A DNA stretch of 5,806 bases, taken from Clostridia bacterium (lineage in GTDB: Bacteria > Bacillota_A > Clostridia > Oscillospirales > Butyricicoccaceae). Location: NCBI GenBank assembly GCA_017548175.1, contig JAFYMZ010000151.1, positions 1 through 5,806 of the forward strand, given 5' to 3'. Position 1 is the stretch's first letter. Every line of letters starts with the position of its first letter. The notes under the pieces were generated by a model. The model did not search any database. It saw only the letters and a list, made by a program, of their open reading frames with translations, and had not been told where the DNA came from. Shown here piece by piece: positions 1-5,609 of this stretch. The translations under genes and the position numbers were made by a program.

Positions 1-297
1 AAACTGCGCCACATTGTCGGCATCTTGGACGGGATCGTTGTAGTGCGCATTGCCCACGAAGTTCAGGCCGGCCATAGCAAGGCCGCGGTCATTGAGCGCA
101 TCAAAGTACAGGGGGTAATTCTCCAACACCAGTGCCATACCCAAGATGGCGTGGTGGGTCTCCAGCGTGGGGAGATGGCGGAAGGGCAGCGGGAAACGGC
201 GCGGTGTCAGGGTCACACATTCTCCGTAGGTCATGGTATGGTCCAGCGTCCGGCCGAAGTAAAAATCAGCGGTCCGGTAGGTAACGGCAGTGCACAT
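1..297 (-). CDS. bsh: Choloylglycine hydrolase family protein, bile salt hydrolase-like (N-terminal 99 residues, truncated by window edge)
   Basis: The enzyme should hydrolyse the amide bond of glycine- or taurine-conjugated bile salts; relatives act on penicillin V or N-acyl homoserine lactones. The reading frame starts at the ATG complementary to 295-297, five bases after an AAGGAGG site, and stays open to the window edge. The protein begins MCTAVTYRTADFYFGRTLD. Cys2 is the Ntn-hydrolase nucleophile, exposed once Met1 is removed. Arg16 and Asp19 correspond to the family's Arg18 and Asp21. The segment NYPLYFDALNDRGLAMAGLN (residues 60-79), followed by FVGNAHY, is typical of Gram-positive bile salt hydrolases, and Asn79 matches the conserved Asn82 of the Clostridium perfringens enzyme. 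These proteins are usually about 320-330 residues, so roughly 70% lies outside the window, including the later catalytic Asn and Arg. There is no signal peptide, as expected for a cytoplasmic enzyme. Family assignment is secure; bile salt versus penicillin V preference is inference from similarity. Confidence 0.93.
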   Translation of the reverse strand, partial: MCTAVTYRTADFYFGRTLDHTMTYGECVTLTPRRFPLPFRHLPTLETHHAILGMALVLENYPLYFDALNDRGLAMAGLNFVGNAHYNDPVQDADNVAQF

Positions 298-302
298 AGT
301 GG

Positions 303-309
303 CCTCCTT
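303..309 (-). promoter_or_regulatory. Ribosome binding site of the choloylglycine hydrolase gene
   Basis: On the minus strand AAGGAGG is followed by five bases and then ATG. This is a near-perfect Shine-Dalgarno sequence. It fixes the start so that Cys is residue 2, which this family requires. Confidence 0.9.
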
Positions 310-380
310 ATAAAATAGATGGATACCGTTAGTGTTGCACGCGGGCAGCGCGTTATGCTTGCGGTTTTTGTCGAAAGCGG

Positions 381-408
381 TTGCCTTTTGCGAGAAACAC
401 ATTATAAT
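381..408 (+). promoter_or_regulatory. Sigma-A-type promoter for the Ig-like surface protein gene
   Basis: TTGCCT (381-386) and a perfect TATAAT (403-408) are separated by 16 bases, in an AT-rich stretch within GC-rich DNA. A second TATAAT lies at 411-416 but is too far from the -35 box. Transcription would start near 415, giving a leader of about 26 bases. The AT-rich stretch also reads TATAAT on the minus strand (406-401), but I find no convincing -35 box for the divergent hydrolase gene. Confidence 0.7.
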
Positions 409-440
409 AATATAATAAAAAGCAAAGTGGGGTGTAGGGA

Positions 441-1337
441 ATGAAGGCGTATGGACGCAAGGCGCGTGTGCTGCTGTTATTGTGTCTGCTGCTGGCAGCA
501 TTGGCGCTGCCTGCCTTTGCGGTGAGCCAACGGATCGTATTGGTGGGTGCGCAGGAAACTTACACCTTGGGAGAAACCTTGCAGCTGCAGGCGCGGCTGG
601 TGCCCGACCAAGACGCGGTGCAGTGGGTATGGTATTGCCGTATGCCCGGTGCGGAGGAGGAAATCGCAGTGGGTCAGGACGGAAAACTGATGATGGATTT
701 GACGGCGGCGCATCACGGCGCGGTGCTGCGGCCGATGGCCACATTGGCAGACGGCACCGTAGTAGCCGGGCCGGAAAAGACGCTGACGGTGGAGGTCTGG
801 TATACCGGACTGGAACTGGAGGCGGCACCCGAAAAGACGGCGTATCGGCCCGGGGAGACCTTTGCTTCTGCCGGCGTGCAAGTATTTGCGCTGCGTGGCG
901 ACGGAAGCCGGGAGGACGTGACCGACCGGTGCAGCTTTTCTCCGGAGACGATGGAGTTGGGTGTGACAGAGGTGCTGGCGGTCTGCAAATTGCGGCAGCA
1001 GAACGGCGAACTCGGCGATTTTGGCTGCAGCATTCCCGTAACGGTAACGGCACCGACATCCAAACCGGATAAGCCGGACAAACCTGTAGAACCGGACAAG
1101 CCTGTGGAGCCGGACAAGCCTGCGGAACCGGATAAGCCGGATGATACAAAGCAGCCGGATGATGGAGGAGACTCTGATAAAACCGAAGAAACGCCGAACT
1201 GGTCGGGAAAATGCAAGACCGAAGGCGTGGTATGGCTGTGCATCGGTGCGGTGGCAGTGGCAGGTGTGGCGCTGATCGGGATATACCTGTGGCGCAAGGC
1301 GGGGAAAGAAACGGAAAAGAAGGACGACGCGCCTTGA
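441..1337 (+). CDS. Secreted, membrane-anchored surface protein with Ig-like domains and PDKPVE-repeat stalk
   Basis: Function is unknown; the architecture suggests a surface-displayed adhesin or binding protein. Residues 1-27 are a classic signal peptide: basic Lys/Arg start, leucine-rich core, and probable cleavage after LPAFA. Residues about 29-119 (WVWYCR core, ending TLTVEV) resemble an Ig-like beta sandwich. Residues about 122-204, with KTAYRPGETFASAGVQV and DGSREDVT, match the pattern of group-3 bacterial Ig-like (Big_3-like) domains. Residues 208-235 are a Pro/Asp/Lys/Glu repeat suited to crossing the cell wall, followed by an acidic linker. One hydrophobic helix (about 262-284) is followed by a basic tail, so the protein should be anchored with its N terminus outside. 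There is no LPXTG sorting signal. The ATG at 441 is the start that exposes the signal peptide; its ribosome site (GGGG at 429-432) is weak. It has its own promoter and is divergent from the hydrolase gene. Architecture confident, role unknown. Confidence 0.88.
   Translation: MKAYGRKARVLLLLCLLLAALALPAFAVSQRIVLVGAQETYTLGETLQLQARLVPDQDAVQWVWYCRMPGAEEEIAVGQDGKLMMDLTAAHHGAVLRPMATLADGTVVAGPEKTLTVEVWYTGLELEAAPEKTAYRPGETFASAGVQVFALRGDGSREDVTDRCSFSPETMELGVTEVLAVCKLRQQNGELGDFGCSIPVTVTAPTSKPDKPDKPVEPDKPVEPDKPAEPDKPDDTKQPDDGGDSDKTEETPNWSGKCKTEGVVWLCIGAVAVAGVALIGIYLWRKAGKETEKKDDAP
1065..1139 (+). repeat. In-frame 18-bp tandem repeat encoding PDKPVE
   Basis: Three full 18-bp units (1074-1091, 1092-1109, 1110-1127) encode PDKPVE, PDKPVE and PDKPAE. 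They are flanked by partial copies CCGGATAAG at 1065-1073 and CCGGATAAGCCG at 1128-1139. The units differ mostly at silent third positions. This is the wall-spanning stalk of the surface protein, and copy number could vary by slippage or recombination. Confidence 0.9.
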
Positions 1338-1362
1338 CGGAGATTTGACAAAGTGCTATGAT
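1334..1362 (+). promoter_or_regulatory. Promoter for the CHR-family transporter pair, overlapping the upstream stop codon
   Basis: TTGACG (1334-1339) and TATGAT (1357-1362) are separated by the ideal 17 bases. The -35 box includes the TGA stop codon (1335-1337) of the surface protein gene. Transcription would start near 1369, giving a leader of about 50 bases. A TTGACA at 1345-1350 is only six bases from the -10 box and is unlikely to be used with it. Confidence 0.65.
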
Positions 1363-1365
1363 ATC

Positions 1366-1397
1366 AAGTGGGCGGTGGCGCAGGCTGCTGCCCGCTT
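1366..1397 (+). terminator. Possible weak intergenic terminator hairpin upstream of the CHR pair
   Basis: AAGTGGGC (1366-1373) pairs with GCCCGCTT (1390-1397) over eight base pairs with one G-U, enclosing 16 bases, and is followed by the T-rich stretch ATTGTTTGTTTTG. The left arm lies at the predicted start point of the downstream promoter. Only readthrough RNA from the upstream gene would therefore contain the whole hairpin. Role is inferred; the loop is large and the T-run interrupted. Confidence 0.35.
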
Positions 1398-1409
1398 ATT
1401 GTTTGTTTT

Positions 1410-1414
1410 GGAGG
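1410..1414 (+). promoter_or_regulatory. Ribosome binding site that sets the start of the first CHR gene
   Basis: GGAGG is followed by five bases and the ATG at 1420. This decides against the in-frame TTG at 1345. That upstream start would add 25 residues of unconserved sequence, and it lies before the predicted transcription start. Confidence 0.88.
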
Positions 1415-1419
1415 TAGAG

Positions 1420-1974
1420 ATGAAACAGAGACTGAAACTGCTGTTGGATCTGTTCTGGGCCTTTGCGCGCGTGGGTGCATTGACCTTTGGCGGCGGCTAT
1501 GCCATGCTGCCCATCATCCAGCGTGAAGTGGCAGAAAAACGGGACTGGGCCACCGAGGAAGAACTGATGGATTACTATGCCATCGGCCAGTGTACGCCCG
1601 GTGTCATCGCGGTGAATACTGCTACCTTTGTGGGTAAAAAAGTGGCCGGTGCGCTGGGCGGCGCGGTAGCCACCGTCGGTGTGGTGTTTCCCAGCATGAT
1701 CATCATCACGCTGATCGCAACGCTGGTCAGTAATTTTGCCGATCTGGCGGTGGTGAAGAATGCCTTCGCCGGCGTGCGCGTTTGCGTGTGCGTGCTCATC
1801 CTCAACGCCGTGGTCAAACTGTGGAAGAAGGCCGTGGTAGATCGGGTGACGCTGGGCATTTTCGTGGTCGTGGTGGCAGGCAGTCTGCTGCTGGATCTGT
1901 CTCCCGTGGTGTTCGTGGTGCTGGCCGGTGTGGCCGGTGCGGTACTGGGTGACCTGAGGAGGAAACAGAAATGA
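1420..1974 (+). CDS. Chromate transporter (CHR) family half-protein, first of a pair
   Basis: This is a 184-residue membrane protein of the short CHR (ChrA-like) family. In full-length ChrA the two homologous halves are fused; here each half is a separate gene. Characterised members export chromate, but the natural substrate in gut anaerobes is not established. Visible marks are TFGGGYAMLP (residues 22-31), the REVAEKRDW loop (35-43), and CTPGVIAVNTATFVG (58-72), which is the family's TPGP-type motif with Val in place of the second Pro. Hydrophobic helices then follow at about 77-103, 117-134 and 145-177, with a basic end RRKQK. The usual GLRPA motif is degenerate here (GVRVC, 118-122), while the partner keeps it. 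The stop overlaps the start of the next gene, so the two are translationally coupled and probably form a heterodimer. Family assignment is strong; the substrate is inference. Confidence 0.9.
   Translation: MKQRLKLLLDLFWAFARVGALTFGGGYAMLPIIQREVAEKRDWATEEELMDYYAIGQCTPGVIAVNTATFVGKKVAGALGGAVATVGVVFPSMIIITLIATLVSNFADLAVVKNAFAGVRVCVCVLILNAVVKLWKKAVVDRVTLGIFVVVVAGSLLLDLSPVVFVVLAGVAGAVLGDLRRKQK
1957..1962 (+). promoter_or_regulatory. Ribosome binding site of the second CHR gene, inside the first
   Basis: A perfect AGGAGG lies eight bases before the ATG at 1971, within the last codons of the upstream gene. With the ATGA overlap it supports coupled, near-equal synthesis of the two halves. Confidence 0.85.
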
Positions 1975-2555
1975 TCTATCTTCATTTGTTTTTTGAGTTT
2001 TTCAAGACCGGCCTGTTTTCGGTGGGCGGCGGTATGGCTACCATCCCCTTCCTCAGCCGTATGGCAGAGACCACCGGCTGGTTCACGCAGGCGCAGCTTG
2101 CCGATATGGTGGCAGTGGCAGAGTCCACTCCCGGCCCCATCGGCGTGAATATGGCCAGTTACGTGGGTTATACCACGGCCGGCATCCCCGGTGTCATTGT
2201 GGCGACCCTGGGCCTCATCACCCCGTGCTATCTGGTGATTTTGATCGTGGCACACTTCCTGCAGAAATTCCGCAGGAGCCCGCTGGTGGACAAGGTGTTC
2301 TACGGCCTGCGTCCGGCCTCTACCGGCCTGATCGCCGTGGCCGGCTGGTCGGTGGTGTGCATGGCGCTGGTGAATACCGCGGCATATGAACTCAGCGGCA
2401 GCATTGCTGACCTGCTGAACTGGAAGGGCCTGATCCTGGCCGCGCTGGTGTGGCTGGGCACCAACCTGTGGAAGAAGGGCAAAAGCCTGCACCCCGTGGC
2501 GTGGATCGCCCTGTCCGCGGTGGTGGGCATCGTCTTCAAGTTCGCGGGCGCGTAA
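1971..2555 (+). CDS. Chromate transporter (CHR) family half-protein, second of a pair
   Basis: This 194-residue membrane protein is homologous to the gene just upstream and corresponds to the second half of a full-length ChrA. Shared marks, in the same order, are FSVGGGMATIPFL (residues 16-28), the ETTGWFTQAQL loop (33-43), STPGPIGVNMASYVG (52-66) with the complete TPGP motif, and GLRPASTGL (112-120). Further hydrophobic helices lie at about 72-97, 120-137, 151-163 and 176-190. The first four bases overlap the preceding gene (ATGA), and a strong terminator follows 13 bases after the stop, so the operon is just these two genes. Paired short CHR proteins in Bacillus subtilis are reported to insert with opposite membrane orientations, and a similar arrangement is plausible here. 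Chromate export is the family label; physiological cargo could be another oxyanion. No regulator gene of the chromate type is adjacent. Confidence 0.9.
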   Translation: MIYLHLFFEFFKTGLFSVGGGMATIPFLSRMAETTGWFTQAQLADMVAVAESTPGPIGVNMASYVGYTTAGIPGVIVATLGLITPCYLVILIVAHFLQKFRRSPLVDKVFYGLRPASTGLIAVAGWSVVCMALVNTAAYELSGSIADLLNWKGLILAALVWLGTNLWKKGKSLHPVAWIALSAVVGIVFKFAGA

Positions 2556-2568
2556 AACAGAATGACAG

Positions 2569-2600
2569 AAACCGGAGCGGCGCTGCTGCTCCGGTTTTTT
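2569..2600 (+). terminator. Rho-independent terminator of the CHR pair
   Basis: AAACCGGAGC (2569-2578) pairs perfectly with GCTCCGGTTT (2588-2597). The loop region GGCGCTGCT can add three more pairs. The run of six T at 2595-2600 completes a strong intrinsic terminator, 13 bases after the stop codon. Confidence 0.92.
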
Positions 2601-2630
2601 GCATCAAATTTGCGGCAAATGAGAAAACTA

Positions 2631-2658
2631 TTGCCTTTTTTGGAAAGAATATGATAAT
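2631..2658 (+). promoter_or_regulatory. Sigma-A-type promoter for the ABC transporter gene
   Basis: TTGCCT (2631-2636) and GATAAT (2653-2658) are 16 bases apart, in an AT-rich stretch just after the preceding terminator. The -35 hexamer, the following TTT and the spacer length are the same as in the promoter at 381-408. Transcription would start near 2665, leaving a leader of about 38 bases. Confidence 0.65.
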
Positions 2659-2690
2659 ATAAATATGTATGCTTTGATTTTGCAAGGACA

Positions 2691-2695
2691 AGAGG
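2691..2695 (+). promoter_or_regulatory. Ribosome binding site of the ABC transporter gene
   Basis: AGAGG lies seven bases before the ATG at 2703. It is modest compared with the AGGAGG sites of neighbouring genes. An AAGGA at 2684-2688 is 14 bases away, which is too far. Confidence 0.6.
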
Positions 2696-2702
2696 CGTTA
2701 CT

Positions 2703-5294
2703 ATGATCAAAATCTCAAATCTGAGTAAAACTTATCAAACCAAAAACCGCATCCTGCACAAGGCCATCAAGGAGCTGGATCTGGACCTGCCCGACAAGGG
2801 TCTGGTGTTCGTGCTGGGCAAGAGCGGCAGCGGCAAATCCACCCTGCTGAACCTGATCGGCGGCTTGGATTATCCCACCGGCGGCAGCATTCTGGTAGAA
2901 GGCAACCCCGTTTCTGCCATGACGCCGCGGCAGTATGTGGATTACCGCAACGATTATATCGGCTTTATCTTTCAGGATCATCACCTGATCGATGACCTGA
3001 CCATCTATGACAACATCAAGCTGGTGCTGGATCTGCAGAACCGCAACGAGCCGATGCTGATCCATCAGTCGCTGGAAAAGGTGGGTCTGGCCGGTTATGA
3101 GTACCGCTACCCCGCGGAGCTCAGCGGCGGCGAGCGCCAGCGCGTGGCCATCGCCCGCGCCATTGCCAAGGAACCCCGCATCATTCTGGCGGACGAGCCT
3201 ACCGGCAATCTGGACGGCAAGAATGCCGCGCAGGTCATGGACATCCTGCGTGGTCTGGCAGAAAACTGCCTGATCCTCATCGTGTCCCACAACGTGCCCG
3301 AGGTATATGCCAACGCCCATCGCATCATTGAGCTGGAGGACGGCCGCATCATCGGCGACCTGACCCGCAACCCCGACTATCCCGAGGGCGTGCGCGTGGA
3401 GGGCGATGCGCTGGTGTGCCCCGGTGACCGCCATGTGACGGACGAGGACGCTGCCTGCATCAACGCGCAGCTGAACGGCGGCAAGGCCAAGCGCTTTGTC
3501 CTGCGCAAGGACCGCTTTGTGGAGACCACCGAAACGCCGGAGCAGGGCGAGCAGGCCCCCATCTATCGCTATCGCCTGCGCTTTGACCGCGTTATGAGCC
3601 TGAGCCGCGCCTTCCTGCGCACCAAGGTCAAGCGCATTCTGGGTTCGGCGGCCACCGTATCGTTTATTATGGTCATTCTGCTGCTGGCGCAGACCTTCAT
3701 TCACTTTGACAGCAACCGCATTCTGCGGGAGGAAATGGAAAAAGCCGGACAGAAGACCATCATTCTGGACAAGCAGATCTCGCTGGACGGCGTGCAGAAG
3801 AACGCCCGTATCTATCACGTGCCGGTAAGCAGCACCGATGAACAGGCCTTCCGCGATGCCGGCTTCAAGAAAGAGATCTACCCCATCCTCAGCCTGACGG
3901 TGCCCATCAACACCTACCGCAACGGCGCCGGCATCAAGACCTCGTACTTCACCCAGAGCGTGGTGCTGAACGAGACCATGGGTACCATGATCGTGGACGA
4001 GGAATTTTTGGACGAGCAGTTTGACGGCTGGGCATATCTGGCCAAGCAGCGCAATTTTGACCCCCTCGGCGTGCTGATCACCGACTTTACCGCCGACGTC
4101 ATTCTGATGACCCACAAGGACTATAAGGGCAAGACCTATAAAGACCTGTTGGGCAGTTATTCCATGGCCGGCTGGGGCACGGAGCAGGTGTATATCAACG
4201 GCGTCATTGACACCGGCTATGCCACCCGTTATGCCGACCTGATCGACCGCATCATTGCCGAAAAGATCACCGACCCTGCCGCTCTGTACAACGACGGCGC
4301 GTTTCAGGAACTGTCTGCCGAGATCTACGGCCCCTTGAGTTATTCCTATACCTTCAACGAGAACTACATCGCGGACAGCATCGCAAACCGCGAGTCCAGC
4401 TTCTACTGGAGCCATAAACTGGCCTTCAGCGGCGGCAAGGATCATAACACCAGTACCGCGTATGTGTCCTATGATGCTGCCAAGGGTCTGAAGAACGGTC
4501 AGGTCTCCATGAGCTACCGGATGTACAACGAGATCTTCGGCACCAATTATAACGACGGCAATCTGGGCACCTTTACCCCCAAGACGGTGACTATGAGCCA
4601 GTACGGCTATTACGACACCGAAAATAAAGATGCCATGTTCAAGACCGAAGTGACCATTGTGTCGCTGCACAACGGTGGTACGATGTTCGTGTCTGCCGAT
4701 GTGCGCGATTTGTTCGCACAGAATCATATTCGCCAGACCGGTTTGTTCCTCAACGGCATCGATGCCATCTCCAACGTGCTGGATGTGGCATCTGACCGCA
4801 ACTTTACGCAGGAGAGCCTGACGGTAGAGGGTATCCTCACCATGACCCGTGCGGTCAAGGTGTTCAGCGCTATTTTCTCGCTGATCAACATCGGCCTGTG
4901 CATCGCCGTGGTGCTGGTGTTCGTGGCCTTTGCCACCAAGATGATCCGTGACAAACTGCACGAGATCGGCATTATGAAAGCCTTGGGTACCAGCACGGGT
5001 ACCATCTGCTGGATCTTTGGCTTGCAGATCGCGCTGGTGGCGCTGTTCACCTGCCTGATCTCCACGGTGGGTTATTACGCCCTCATCGACATTGCCAACA
5101 CCATTTTGGTAGAGTCCATGAAGGAACTGGTGCCCAGCCAGTTGGTGCTGGAAATGCGGTTCCTGGCCTTTGATTCGAACGTGCTGCTGCGCAACTACGG
5201 CCTTATCGCCGCGTTGTCTGTGGTGTCGCTGTTTACGCCTCTGCGCCGCATCAGCAAGGTGCAGCCGGTGCAGATCATCAAGGCTCACGAATAA
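2703..5294 (+). CDS. ABC transporter, fused ATP-binding and FtsX/MacB-type permease with large extracellular domain
   Basis: This 863-residue protein joins ATPase and permease in one chain, in MacB order; a homodimer would be a complete transporter. The ATPase shows Walker [10 protein letters not shown] (39-47), Q-loop Gln91 (FQDHH), signature LSGGE (140-144), Walker B IILADE (160-165), D-loop NLD (169-171) and His196. EPTGNLDG is typical of the LolD/MacB/FtsE class. A linker of about 90 residues leads to the first membrane helix (about 313-333). A roughly 380-residue, tyrosine-rich extracellular domain follows, then helices at about 720-745, 769-796 and 832-848. EIGIMKALG after helix 2 and the terminal [10 protein letters not shown] are FtsX-permease hallmarks. 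MacB is about 650 residues, so the extra length is extracellular. Such transporters use mechanical motion to handle peptides or lipids outside the membrane; export, resistance or sensing are all possible and the substrate is unknown. It is transcribed alone, and no accessory partner gene is adjacent. Confidence 0.93.
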   Translation: MIKISNLSKTYQTKNRILHKAIKELDLDLPDKGLVFVLGKSGSGKSTLLNLIGGLDYPTGGSILVEGNPVSAMTPRQYVDYRNDYIGFIFQDHHLIDDLTIYDNIKLVLDLQNRNEPMLIHQSLEKVGLAGYEYRYPAELSGGERQRVAIARAIAKEPRIILADEPTGNLDGKNAAQVMDILRGLAENCLILIVSHNVPEVYANAHRIIELEDGRIIGDLTRNPDYPEGVRVEGDALVCPGDRHVTDEDAACINAQLNGGKAKRFVLRKDRFVETTETPEQGEQAPIYRYRLRFDRVMSLSRAFLRTKVKRILGSAATVSFIMVILLLAQTFIHFDSNRILREEMEKAGQKTIILDKQISLDGVQKNARIYHVPVSSTDEQAFRDAGFKKEIYPILSLTVPINTYRNGAGIKTSYFTQSVVLNETMGTMIVDEEFLDEQFDGWAYLAKQRNFDPLGVLITDFTADVILMTHKDYKGKTYKDLLGSYSMAGWGTEQVYINGVIDTGYATRYADLIDRIIAEKITDPAALYNDGAFQELSAEIYGPLSYSYTFNENYIADSIANRESSFYWSHKLAFSGGKDHNTSTAYVSYDAAKGLKNGQVSMSYRMYNEIFGTNYNDGNLGTFTPKTVTMSQYGYYDTENKDAMFKTEVTIVSLHNGGTMFVSADVRDLFAQNHIRQTGLFLNGIDAISNVLDVASDRNFTQESLTVEGILTMTRAVKVFSAIFSLINIGLCIAVVLVFVAFATKMIRDKLHEIGIMKALGTSTGTICWIFGLQIALVALFTCLISTVGYYALIDIANTILVESMKELVPSQLVLEMRFLAFDSNVLLRNYGLIAALSVVSLFTPLRRISKVQPVQIIKAHE

Positions 5295-5297
5295 AAA

Positions 5298-5309
5298 ATG
5301 CAATTGCAT
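5298..5309. repeat. 12-bp perfect palindrome just after the ABC transporter stop
   Basis: ATGCAATTGCAT is self-complementary over all twelve bases and lies between the TAA stop and the terminator stem. As DNA it could bind a dimeric protein; as RNA it has no loop and could pair only between molecules. It may be chance. Confidence 0.5.
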
Positions 5310-5312
5310 CAG

Positions 5313-5345
5313 AAAGCCGGCCTGTGTTTATGCAGGCCGGCTTTT
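5313..5345 (+). terminator. Rho-independent terminator of the ABC transporter gene
   Basis: AAAGCCGGCCTG (5313-5324) and CAGGCCGGCTTT (5333-5344) form a perfect 12-bp stem around an 8-base loop, followed by TTTT then GTGTT. It lies 18 bases after the stop codon. Confidence 0.92.
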
Positions 5346-5352
5346 GTGTTGG

Positions 5353-5454
5353 ACTCCCTCAGTCAGCCTGACGGCTGCCAGCTCCCTCGGAGAGGGAGCC
5401 TGAACTTGCCTCCCTCTTTGAGGGAGGGGGACCACCGCAGGTGGTGGAGGGAGT
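5353..5454. mobile_element. MITE-like 102-bp element with terminal inverted repeats and four internal hairpins
   Basis: The ends are ACTCCCTC (5353-5360) and GAGGGAGT (5447-5454), an exact 8-bp inverted repeat. Between them lie four perfect hairpins in a row: CAGCC/GGCTG (5364-5377), GCTCCCTC/GAGGGAGC (5381-5399), CCTCCCTC/GAGGGAGG (5409-5427) and ACCACC/GGTGGT (5431-5445), with loops of three or four bases. The CTCCCTC core recurs in the ends and the two middle hairpins. No coding capacity exists. From memory, very similar sequences are scattered through Faecalibacterium-type genomes. I see no clear target-site duplication, so the mobility label is inference; it could equally be a dispersed structured repeat. 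Confidence 0.65.
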
Positions 5455-5469
5455 GCATCTGTTATGTAG

Positions 5470-5489
5470 GGAACGGGCTTGCCCGTTCC
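5470..5489. repeat. Perfect 9-bp inverted repeat (GGAACGGGC hairpin)
   Basis: GGAACGGGC (5470-5478) and GCCCGTTCC (5481-5489) are separated only by TT. The preceding TGTAG and the near-zero loop resemble short dispersed palindromic repeats of Clostridia. No T-run follows, so it is not a terminator. Confidence 0.75.
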
Positions 5490-5510
5490 GTTACGGTGGA
5501 GTATGTATGG

Positions 5511-5525
5511 TGTGCCTGCGGCACA
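5511..5525. repeat. 6-bp-stem hairpin TGTGCC/GGCACA
   Basis: TGTGCC (5511-5516) and GGCACA (5520-5525) flank a TGC loop. AAAAAT follows, but the stem is short and no gene precedes it, so termination is doubtful. Confidence 0.5.
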
Positions 5526-5576
5526 AAAATAGGCCAGGCGTCTGCAATAGGCTTCCGGTGCTGCGCCCGGACCTGC

Positions 5577-5601
5577 GGTACTTTTGTGCGGCAAAAGTAC
5601 C
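5577..5601. repeat. 10-bp perfect inverted repeat GGTACTTTTG/CAAAAGTACC
   Basis: Arms at 5577-5586 and 5592-5601 flank TGCGG. The sequence around it, including the following AAAACCACC, resembles a repeat I recall as dispersed in related gut Clostridia. No gene is associated with it. Confidence 0.75.
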
Positions 5602-5609
5602 CAAAACCA

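Noticed and set aside
25..318. 97-codon plus-strand frame at the left edge
   Set aside because: It lies opposite the choloylglycine hydrolase gene, whose start, ribosome site and catalytic residues are all present.
310..440. Riboswitch or long structured leader in the divergent intergenic region
   Set aside because: No recognisable conserved riboswitch core or terminator/antiterminator pair is visible; the region is explained by promoter DNA and short leaders.
713..1351. 212-codon minus-strand frame with SGLSGS repeats
   Set aside because: The repeat is the complement of the PDKPVE-encoding units. The sense protein has a signal peptide, Ig-like domains and a membrane helix, so the antisense frame is a shadow.
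1345..1419. 25-residue N-terminal extension of the first CHR protein from a TTG start
   Set aside because: The ATG at 1420 has a strong GGAGG site and gives the normal family N terminus, while the TTG lies before the predicted transcription start.
1575..2492. 305-codon minus-strand frame across the CHR pair
   Set aside because: It crosses the boundary of two coupled genes with clear family motifs. Its translation is low-complexity and lacks domains or a ribosome site.
2715..5309. 864-codon open frame on the minus strand opposite the ABC transporter gene
   Set aside because: It is the exact-register complement of a well-supported gene, is His/Gln-rich with no recognisable domain, and follows from the absence of TTA, CTA and TCA codons.
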